Assembly: GCA_017617145.1 (NCBI GenBank)
Contig: JAFZWX010000244.1
Span: forward strand, 1-10,136
DNA from: Treponema sp.
GTDB lineage: Bacteria > Spirochaetota > Spirochaetia > Treponematales > Treponemataceae
Length of the DNA: 10,136 bases
Direction of reading: 5' to 3'
Under the pieces are notes generated by a model that ran no database searches, was not told where the DNA came from, and saw nothing but the letters and a program-made list of their open reading frames with translations. The translations under genes were made by a program, and so were the position numbers. Below, piece after piece: positions 3,704 through 10,136 of the stretch. How positions within the stretch are numbered: the first letter of the stretch is position 1; every line of letters starts with the position of its first letter.

Positions 3704-5971
3704 ATGGCACTTGAAATACAAATCAAAGGCAACGAAATATTTGCACCTCTGAAAAACAAATGGCTTGTCTATAAACCGGAAGAGGAAGTTAGACAAAAGT
3801 ATATATGCCGCTTGGTTGATAGTTACGGCTACTCTCTTGATCAGATGGATCAAGAATTGAAAGTCAACAACTCTCAACGCGGGCAGGGTGCTGCGCGTGC
3901 TGACATTGCGGTTTGGCGCAGTAAAGAAGATAAACAAAAAAACAAATATCCTCTTATTATTGTTGAATGCAAGGCTGCATCTGTTACTATTCACAAAGAA
4001 GACTACTATCAGGGAATGAATTACGCATCATGGTCTCATGCTGACTTTTTTGTGACAACCAATTTGAAAGAAACAAAAATTTTCAAGCTGGTAAAAGGTG
4101 AAATTCCCGACAAACTTGAAGAAATCGTTGATATTCCAGATGCAGCAAAAGCCAGCAATCAAAAAGAAATTGATAAATTGTTGACGCAAACCAAGGCTTT
4201 TACTCGTGATGAATTTTCAAGGCTGCTTTTCAAATGCCATAATATCATTCGCAATAACGATAAACTCTCTCCGGAAGCTGCATTTGATGAGATAAGCAAA
4301 ATTCTGTTTATAAAAATACGTTTCGAGCGTGACAATACTGGAAATCAGATATTTTCATTGGATACTTTCAAAAAAGACAAAGAAAGTTACGAAAGATATA
4401 AGCCTAAAGGCGGAGAAGAGTTTTATCAGTTTTTGTTTACAAAGACCAAAGAACAGTTTGCAAACGACCATCTTTTCGATGACAATGCCAAAATCGAGAT
4501 TCGTGAAAACAGTTTTGAACAGATTGTTAAAGAATTGGAAATATACAACCTTTCCACAACTTCTGACGATGTAAAAGGCATTGCATTTGAAAAATTTTTG
4601 GGAAAAACGTTCCGCGGCGAACTTGGTCAATTTTTTACCCCGCGAACGATCGTTGATTTTATGGTTTCTGTTCTTGACCCGCAAGAAGGTGAATATATTT
4701 GTGATCCGTGCTGCGGAAGCGGCGGCTTCTTGATTAAAGCATTTGAATATGTTCGAGAAAAAATAGAAAAAGATGTTGAAGCGCAAAAGGAATTAATAAA
4801 GCAGAAGTACTACGGCGAAGATTACGAAAAGCTGTCCGAAGTCAAAAAACAAAAAATTGAAGACACTGTAGCCCAGGCATTCGCCTACATGAATGAAGAG
4901 CTGAATCTCAATAATGAAAAAGGGCGGTTGCGCACGCTGTCATTTGATTGCATTTACGGCACAGATGCCAATCCAAGAATGGCTCGAACTGCAAAAATGA
5001 ATATGATCATGCACGGAGACGGTCACGGCGGCGTTCATCACCACGACGGACTTTTGAATGTAAACGGAATTTTTGAAAACCGCTTCGATATTATTCTCAC
5101 GAATCCGCCTTTCGGTTCAAGAGTTGAGAAAGATTTGAAAATATCAGAAGCTGACATATTTAACGATCAGGAAAGAATTAATGCCTATATAGAAAGATAC
5201 GGTGATGTTTACAAGAAAGCGTTAAAACAGGTAAAGGACAACATCGGAAAACCGCTTCTGAGTCTTTATAAAATAGACAACGGATTAACTGAGGTGCTCT
5301 TTATTGAGCGTTGTCTGAATTTGCTTAAACCAGGCGGCAGAATGGGAATTGTTCTCCCGGAAGGTGTTTTGAACAACTCCAATCTTCAAAAAGTGCGCGA
5401 ATTTGTTGAAAGCAAAGCTAAAATTTTGCTGATTGTTTCCATTCCGCAGGATGTTTTCATTGCTTCTGGCGCAACGGTAAAACCAAGTCTTTTGTTCTTC
5501 AAAAAATTCACTCAGAAAGAAGCAGAAGAATATGAGAAAATAAGAAAAGAAGCTGAAAAAACCGTTGAATTAAAATACGCAGATGAATTAACATCTATCG
5601 AAGAACAGCTCTCCAAACGAGGGAAAGAAGCTTTACCAAAAGAGCAAAAGAAAGAACTGAATGCAAAGAAAAAACAGATTTTGGAAAAGAAGCAAGATGA
5701 AATTAAGGCAGAAATAAAAGAGCATTTCGACTATGAAATACCGATTGCCGAAGTAAAAAAAGCAGGTATCAGCACAACCGGTGCGACCATTGAAAACGAA
5801 CTTATTCCATTGGCAGAAGAATTTACGCCATACAGAAAAGAGATGAAATTGTGGGAGAAACCAGAGAAAGAAACACAATATAAATCTGACGATGATGGTT
5901 TCGTTTATCGCATAAGGATCGCCAACCAAATTGTTGCTGAACCAGAAATTTTTTACGGACAGAAAAAATAG
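3704..5971 (+). CDS. hsdM: HsdM-like N6-adenine DNA methylase with N-terminal HsdR-type PD-(D/E)XK nuclease domain
   Basis: A 755-residue two-enzyme protein. Residues about 20-135 match the type I HsdR N-terminal nuclease domain: EEEVRQKYI (26-34), ARADIAVW (64-71), IIVECKAAS (85-93) and YYQGMNYA (101-108). D67, E88 and K90 form the D-ExK catalytic set, so cleavage activity looks intact. Residues about 165-600 are an N6-adenine methylase: GQFFTPR (308-314), SAM motif I DPCCGSGGF (334-342), and catalytic NPPF (467-470). A Lys/Glu-rich coiled region (600-675) and an SGATVKP-type motif late in the domain are also typical. It would methylate adenine at a site chosen by the S subunit and cut unmodified DNA. 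ATG3704 has AAGGAG 5-6 bases upstream. The layout recalls BcgI-type fused R-M subunits; most HsdM lack the nuclease domain. Confidence 0.92.
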   Translation: MALEIQIKGNEIFAPLKNKWLVYKPEEEVRQKYICRLVDSYGYSLDQMDQELKVNNSQRGQGAARADIAVWRSKEDKQKNKYPLIIVECKAASVTIHKEDYYQGMNYASWSHADFFVTTNLKETKIFKLVKGEIPDKLEEIVDIPDAAKASNQKEIDKLLTQTKAFTRDEFSRLLFKCHNIIRNNDKLSPEAAFDEISKILFIKIRFERDNTGNQIFSLDTFKKDKESYERYKPKGGEEFYQFLFTKTKEQFANDHLFDDNAKIEIRENSFEQIVKELEIYNLSTTSDDVKGIAFEKFLGKTFRGELGQFFTPRTIVDFMVSVLDPQEGEYICDPCCGSGGFLIKAFEYVREKIEKDVEAQKELIKQKYYGEDYEKLSEVKKQKIEDTVAQAFAYMNEELNLNNEKGRLRTLSFDCIYGTDANPRMARTAKMNMIMHGDGHGGVHHHDGLLNVNGIFENRFDIILTNPPFGSRVEKDLKISEADIFNDQERINAYIERYGDVYKKALKQVKDNIGKPLLSLYKIDNGLTEVLFIERCLNLLKPGGRMGIVLPEGVLNNSNLQKVREFVESKAKILLIVSIPQDVFIASGATVKPSLLFFKKFTQKEAEEYEKIRKEAEKTVELKYADELTSIEEQLSKRGKEALPKEQKKELNAKKKQILEKKQDEIKAEIKEHFDYEIPIAEVKKAGISTTGATIENELIPLAEEFTPYRKEMKLWEKPEKETQYKSDDDGFVYRIRIANQIVAEPEIFYGQKK

Positions 5972-5977
5972 ACAACC

Positions 5978-7339
5978 ATGCAACAAAAAACACACACATA
6001 TTTAAGATTCGTAAGATACAAAGATCTCAACCTATGGGATGTTAAACGCTTTTGGGGCGATTTAGATTTGCTATTTTCAAGCTCCGTTAGATTAAAAGAT
6101 ATCTTATCACCACACTTTGAACCAGTATCTAAAGAAGAAATGTTGAATAAACAGTGGCATATTATATCCAAAATCAACTTTGCTGGAAAATTGTTTTTAA
6201 GAGATGTTTCGGAGGCTAAAACATTTAAGGGAAATTTAAATAAAATAGATTCTAACACTCTGATCTATTCCAAAATAAATGTTAAACACGGATGTATATA
6301 CTTCCATCCAGACAATGCTGAACCGTTTGGCGTAAGTTCTGAATATCCTGCTTACAAGATAGACGCATCAAAAGTAAGCGGAGCATATTTGGTAAAAGTC
6401 ATACAAAGCCAATATTTTAAAACCCTTTTAAACCAAAAAACCAGCGGAATATCAAAAGCAAGAGTTAAACCATACGAATTTCTTGATATAAAAATTCCGC
6501 TTCCATCTCTTTCAGAACAGCAGACTTTGGTAAAAGCATACAATGATAGAATCCAGCAAGCTGAAACATTGGAAAAACAAGCTGAACAAATTGGAAAAGA
6601 TATTAATGCTTATTTCTCTGATAAATTGAAGACAAATAAATTTAAAGAATATGATGAACAAAACGCAGCTAATGAATATAACTTCTTAAGATTTGTGAGA
6701 TTTAAAAATCTCAATGAATGGGGAATTAATTTGATGCAAACTAAGAATGCTAATATTTCTTCCTCTTATCAAATAAAAAAAATCAGAGAAGTTTGTAGTT
6801 TAGGTAGTGGAGGAACTCCATCTAGATCTACGCCTCGATACTATAAAGGATCTATCCCGTGGATAAAAACAGGTGAAGTTCTTAATGAGGAAATATTTGA
6901 AACTGAAGAACATATTACTCAAGAAGCAATTAATAACAGTTCTGCAAAACTATATCCAAAAGGTTCTTTAATAATTGCGATGTATGGTCAGGGCGACACA
7001 AGAGGAAGAACTGCAAAAATAGGAATAGATGCCACAACAAATCAAGCATGCGCCGTGTTATATGATATAAACAATAATATTGTTATTACAGATTACCTTT
7101 GGTATTACTTGCAAAAGCAATACAATGATTTACGATCACTGGCAAGTGGAAATAATCAGCCAAATTTAAACGCAGGAAAGATTAAAAATTATGATATTGT
7201 TATTCCGCCAATTGATATCCAAAAAACAATTGTAAAACACATAAACAAGCAGAAAGAACAGATCAAGCAATTAAAACAACAAGCAGAGAATCTGAAAAAA
7301 GAAGCTTTAGAGAAATTTGAAAAGGAGATATTTGAGTAA
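5978..7339 (+). CDS. hsdS: Specificity subunit HsdS with two target recognition domains
   Basis: A 453-residue DNA-recognition subunit that would partner the methylase-nuclease and set its bipartite target. The first TRD spans about 20-175 and ends in SGISKARVKPYEFLDIKIPL, followed by a conserved helix (180-215). The second TRD spans about 262-412 and contains GSGGTPSRSTPRYY, IPWIKTGEV, MYGQGDTRGRTAKIG and NQPNLNAGKIKNYDIVIP, followed by a C-terminal helix (415-450). The motif [F/Y]LRFVR[F/Y]K[N/D]LNxW occurs before each TRD (8-20 and 236-248), giving the usual pseudo-symmetric plan. The gene starts 6 bases after hsdM and probably depends on coupling, as the ribosome site is weak. Both halves look complete and no frameshift is seen. 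Confidence 0.93.
   Translation: MQQKTHTYLRFVRYKDLNLWDVKRFWGDLDLLFSSSVRLKDILSPHFEPVSKEEMLNKQWHIISKINFAGKLFLRDVSEAKTFKGNLNKIDSNTLIYSKINVKHGCIYFHPDNAEPFGVSSEYPAYKIDASKVSGAYLVKVIQSQYFKTLLNQKTSGISKARVKPYEFLDIKIPLPSLSEQQTLVKAYNDRIQQAETLEKQAEQIGKDINAYFSDKLKTNKFKEYDEQNAANEYNFLRFVRFKNLNEWGINLMQTKNANISSSYQIKKIREVCSLGSGGTPSRSTPRYYKGSIPWIKTGEVLNEEIFETEEHITQEAINNSSAKLYPKGSLIIAMYGQGDTRGRTAKIGIDATTNQACAVLYDINNNIVITDYLWYYLQKQYNDLRSLASGNNQPNLNAGKIKNYDIVIPPIDIQKTIVKHINKQKEQIKQLKQQAENLKKEALEKFEKEIFE
6002..6722 (+). repeat. Imperfect 37-bp direct repeat inside hsdS
   Basis: Positions 6002-6038 and 6686-6722 share a 37-bp direct repeat with a minority of mismatches (for example TTAAGATT, AGAT and ATCTCAA in register). 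Each precedes a TRD. Conserved DNA flanking TRDs is the usual substrate for recombination that swaps recognition domains. Confidence 0.6.
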
Positions 7340-7341
7340 GG

Positions 7342-9273
7342 ATGAACCGAGAAGATTTAAATAATTTGGCCAAAGAAATACAAGAAACTAAACAAAGCAA
7401 AAAAATAACACCAAGAGAACTCCTAAACGCTTTTGGATTTGAAAGAAGAACATCCGGCAGATGTGATACCATTGACCATTGGCTTGACAATAACAATTTA
7501 CTAACAGATCCAGATTACATAAATTGTTATATAGATCAATACACCTCCTTATGTTATAAATACGAAATTAAATCAAACAAATTCCAACTATATTATTTAG
7601 AAATAAGAGGATATAAAAACCTCGTTAATTTTTCTGTTGATTTGGAACCTACAAATAATTACTGCTGCTTTATAGGGTTAAATGGTTCAGGAAAAAGTAA
7701 TGTTTTAGAAGCTATAAGTTTGATTTTTTATAGTTTATATCAAATTGCGACACTAAAAGATGGATTAAAAAAATACTCTTGTAAATTTCAATACACAATC
7801 CGATATATTTTTAAAGGACAATTATATGAAATTTCAGATGGAATCTTAAAAGATGGCAGAAAAATAACTACGGACATCCTTCCTAAAAATATTTTAGCTT
7901 CATATAGTGGCGAAGACACAAGATTATGGAAAGAATGTTACAAGCCACTTTATGACAAGTATTGTAGCAAAATGGTTGCGACACAAGGATTTGAACCTCC
8001 TTTTATGTTTTATCTCAGCCGTTATGAATGGGAAATATCATTGCTTACACTGTTATATTCCGAGGATATAGATGTTATAAAATTTATAAAAGAACTTGTC
8101 GGAACATCATCTTGCAAAATATCATTTGATTATAACACTTCAAATATTCGGAAATGGGAAGGAACTGAGATTGAAGGTTTTATTGATAAGTTAAAAGAAA
8201 AATCAGCCTACGATATTGAATCCTTTAGAGAAACAATTAATGATATCAGCTTTATTGATAAAGCAAGTACTCTATTTTACTGTTTATATAAATGCAGAAC
8301 TGAAGGTGGCAGTCAAATAATCAAAAAGATTAACATTGAATTCGATAACAGGGGATCTCTTGAGGGATTAAGTGAAGGTGAAAAAAAATTAATAAACGCA
8401 AATGTCGTAATTCACATTTTATCTACAGAAGACAGTTTGTGTCTATTTGATGAACCAGATGCGCATATACACATTGGAAAGCAAAGAGACTTGAAAGAAC
8501 TAATTGATACAGATAAGAGATATAGCATTGTAACAACACATTCTCCTGTTTTCCTGAACGATATTAAAGAAGAAAATATCAGATCTTTGAAAAAAGGTGT
8601 TCTCGACAACATGGAAAAACTTCAACAAATAACAGAATTATCATCAGGTTTGGTCGATTACTTTAATGGAAGTCTTTTTCTAAACTCAAACGCCCCTTTA
8701 ATTTTAGTTGAAGGCATTGGGGATATTAACTATATAAAAAAAGCAATATATTTATTGAGCACCAATCATGATAATTATTCAAAAATATCTTGGGATTTTT
8801 TATTCATGGGAGGGGCTGGTGAAAATGCAAAACAATTCATAGATAAAATTTCTCCTCACATCAACGAACACAGAAAAGTTGTTGTTGTCTTTGATAGAGA
8901 TAGCTCTGGAGCCGAAGCCATGAGTAAATTGGGTTGTACTGAAAACAGGTGTGATTACCACACATATAAGAAAGGTAATTGGTATTATATTATGTTGCCT
9001 AAAACAGCAGAACATACAAACATTGACTTTACCATAGAAGATTATTTTTCTTTAGAGCATAAAAAGAAAATTGCCATCGAAAAGATTAATAACTCTGGTG
9101 GTTTTTTCAAGGAATTGCCGAAAGACCTTAGACAGAATGTCAAAGATACTTTAAGTAGTAAGATTGAGATGGATAAATACACATATAATGATATGGAGGG
9201 TTTTTCTGTGCTTATAGATAAAATTCTCAATATTCTTGATGGAATAGAAACAAACATAAAAGAAGTAAAATAA
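7342..9273 (+). CDS. AAA/ABC-type ATPase with C-terminal TOPRIM domain (OLD-like)
   Basis: A 643-residue protein. Residues 1-80 form a small N-terminal module (TPRELLNAFGFERR, then IDHWL and LLTDPDYI) resembling an RELLxxFGxxRR element seen in some defence-related proteins. The ATPase has the SMC-like start YLEIRGYKNL (85-94), Walker A GLNGSGKS (112-119), ABC signature LSEGEKKL (343-350), Walker B SLCLFDEPDAH (365-375) and H-loop TTHSP (398-402). The TOPRIM domain follows: LILVEGIGD (453-461) with E457, then VVVFDRDSSG (514-523) with D518 and D520. This is the OLD nuclease plan, also that of a fused PARIS AriA-AriB. It likely hydrolyses ATP and cuts nucleic acid when triggered. It starts 2 bases after hsdS and is markedly AT-rich. 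No UvrD-like partner is present, so it is not a canonical Gabija. Confidence 0.88.
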   Translation: MNREDLNNLAKEIQETKQSKKITPRELLNAFGFERRTSGRCDTIDHWLDNNNLLTDPDYINCYIDQYTSLCYKYEIKSNKFQLYYLEIRGYKNLVNFSVDLEPTNNYCCFIGLNGSGKSNVLEAISLIFYSLYQIATLKDGLKKYSCKFQYTIRYIFKGQLYEISDGILKDGRKITTDILPKNILASYSGEDTRLWKECYKPLYDKYCSKMVATQGFEPPFMFYLSRYEWEISLLTLLYSEDIDVIKFIKELVGTSSCKISFDYNTSNIRKWEGTEIEGFIDKLKEKSAYDIESFRETINDISFIDKASTLFYCLYKCRTEGGSQIIKKINIEFDNRGSLEGLSEGEKKLINANVVIHILSTEDSLCLFDEPDAHIHIGKQRDLKELIDTDKRYSIVTTHSPVFLNDIKEENIRSLKKGVLDNMEKLQQITELSSGLVDYFNGSLFLNSNAPLILVEGIGDINYIKKAIYLLSTNHDNYSKISWDFLFMGGAGENAKQFIDKISPHINEHRKVVVVFDRDSSGAEAMSKLGCTENRCDYHTYKKGNWYYIMLPKTAEHTNIDFTIEDYFSLEHKKKIAIEKINNSGGFFKELPKDLRQNVKDTLSSKIEMDKYTYNDMEGFSVLIDKILNILDGIETNIKEVK

Positions 9274-9275
9274 TC

Positions 9276-10103
9276 ATGGGTAAGACAATAACAACGTATC
9301 TGATTGACGGAGATCCGAAAGGAACTCAGTATGTGTTCATCAGCAATAAAATTTGCCAGATGTACGTGATTCCGCGTTCAAACCTTTCGATTCTGAATGA
9401 TCGGGAGGAGTTGTGGACTCCGTCATTTTACATTCTGCTGGGTGAGGATGAGGCCACAAAACCAAAAGCCTATATCGGTGAAACTGAAAATTTCCGTGAA
9501 CGTGTGAAAGATCACGACAGCAAGAAGGAATTTTGGCAAAAAGCACTGATTTTCATTGCAAAAGATGCCGCAATGACAAAATCAGACGTGCAATACCTTG
9601 AGCACAAAGCCATCAAAGAGGCAAAAATTTCAAATACTTTTGTGCTGAATGAAAACAAACAGACGCCGAAAGCCCCCAATCTTCCAGAGTACAGAAAAGA
9701 TGACATGGATGGATTTTTTGAAGATGTGAAATTCCTGACATCTTTTATCGGCTGCAATATTTTCGATGTGGTTAAAACAAAAGAAAAACATCTGTTCTAC
9801 ATAAAAGTACGCGGTTGCGACGCTAAAGGCTTTTATGATGCTAACGGCTTTACCGTTTTGAAAGGAAGTATTATCGCGAAATCATCAGTACCGTCGTTTA
9901 CATGGCAAGAAAAACGCGAGCAATTACTTAACGAATATACTTCCATGAATGGAGGAAAATTGGTATTGGAATCCGACAAAACCTTCTCCAGTCCAAGCAC
10001 CGCATCCACGTTTGTTTTAGGACGACCATCCAATGGCTGGAGTGATTGGAAAGACAAAGACAGTCAAACATTAGACGCAGTCTACAGAAAACAGTTGGAA
10101 TAA
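9276..10103 (+). CDS. GIY-YIG nuclease family protein with C-terminal DUF4357
   Basis: A 275-residue protein. The GIY-YIG domain lies at about 48-130: FYILLG (51-56) is the GIY strand, AYIGET (65-70) the YIG strand, ENFRERVKDH (71-80) carries the catalytic Arg (R74) and a conserved His, and YLEHKAI (107-113) supplies the metal-binding Glu (E109), followed by an Asn in FVLNEN. The C-terminus (about 185-270) matches DUF4357, with GFTVLKGSIIAKS, FSSPSTASTFVLGR and NGWSDWKD. Such GIY-YIG/DUF4357 proteins are commonly encoded in type I-like R-M loci, but their role is not settled. Catalytic residues look intact, so it may be a DNA-cutting accessory. It starts 2 bases after the ATPase gene. Its GC content is visibly higher than that gene's, which suggests a separate origin. 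Confidence 0.9.
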   Translation: MGKTITTYLIDGDPKGTQYVFISNKICQMYVIPRSNLSILNDREELWTPSFYILLGEDEATKPKAYIGETENFRERVKDHDSKKEFWQKALIFIAKDAAMTKSDVQYLEHKAIKEAKISNTFVLNENKQTPKAPNLPEYRKDDMDGFFEDVKFLTSFIGCNIFDVVKTKEKHLFYIKVRGCDAKGFYDANGFTVLKGSIIAKSSVPSFTWQEKREQLLNEYTSMNGGKLVLESDKTFSSPSTASTFVLGRPSNGWSDWKDKDSQTLDAVYRKQLE

Positions 10104-10109
10104 AAAATT

Positions 10110-10136
10110 ATGTTATATCTGCATATCTTAAATGTC
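10110..10136 (+). CDS. Possible start of another operon gene, truncated by the window edge
   Basis: ATG10110 opens a frame, MLYLHILNV, that is still open at the last base. It begins 6 bases after the GIY-YIG stop, matching the tight spacing of the operon. A weak GGAA lies about 10 bases upstream. Nine residues cannot define a family. LHILNV resembles the first strand of ComEC-like metallo-beta-lactamase-fold proteins (LxxLNVGHGD), but this is a guess. Confidence 0.35.

Noticed and set aside
3457..3714. 85-residue + strand frame in the hsdM leader
   Set aside because: It would start inside the -35 box, has no Shine-Dalgarno and no recognisable motif; the region is better read as promoter and leader.
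7342..10103. Gabija (GajA-GajB) assignment for the ATPase-TOPRIM and next gene
   Set aside because: The partner gene is a GIY-YIG/DUF4357 protein, not a UvrD/PcrA-like helicase as in Gabija.

Overview
The window looks like part of a Gram-negative chromosome, probably a host-associated anaerobe, although the taxon cannot be fixed from the sequence. Three things point to a Gram-negative cell: the tail of an LpxL/HtrB-type acyltransferase, a small lipoprotein with a clear lipobox, and strong Shine-Dalgarno sites with sigma70-like promoters. Base composition is mosaic. Counted by eye, the 60 bases 241-300 (thioesterase) are 34/60 G+C, 7681-7740 (AAA-TOPRIM gene) only 13/60, and 9481-9540 (GIY-YIG gene) 23/60. 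A backbone of moderate GC is therefore followed by AT-rich accessory DNA.

Region 1 (1-608, + strand) is lipid or acyl-thioester metabolism: the 3' end of an LpxL-like acyltransferase, overlapped by a complete 4HBT-fold acyl-CoA thioesterase. Region 2 (626-2129, - strand) is a four-gene convoy read as DUF3791, DUF3990 (ADP-ribosyltransferase-like fold), a 79-residue unnamed protein and a GNAT acetyltransferase. The first three overlap and look like one toxin-antitoxin-like or effector cassette; the GNAT follows after 28 bases. Region 3 (2295-3181) holds a small lipoprotein (+) and a free-standing PBECR-type nuclease-like protein (-). A strong promoter at 2574-2601 points antisense into the 3' end of the nuclease gene.

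Region 4 (3457-10136, + strand) is a compact defence operon. A strong promoter and a roughly 215-base structured leader precede hsdM, an N6-adenine methylase with an N-terminal HsdR-like PD-(D/E)XK nuclease domain. Then come hsdS (two target recognition domains), a 643-residue AAA ATPase with a C-terminal TOPRIM domain (OLD-like, comparable in layout to a fused PARIS AriA-AriB), and a GIY-YIG nuclease with a DUF4357 tail. A further reading frame opens at the window edge. Gaps between genes are 2 to 6 bases, so they are probably co-transcribed. No HsdR helicase/translocase is present inside the window.

The working model is that the M-fusion plus S form a restriction-modification core of type IIB/IIG-like (BcgI-like) or unusual type I architecture. 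The OLD-like ATPase/TOPRIM and GIY-YIG proteins would be added effectors, perhaps a second line that responds when restriction fails. That cooperation is inferred from gene order and domain content; nothing in the sequence proves it.
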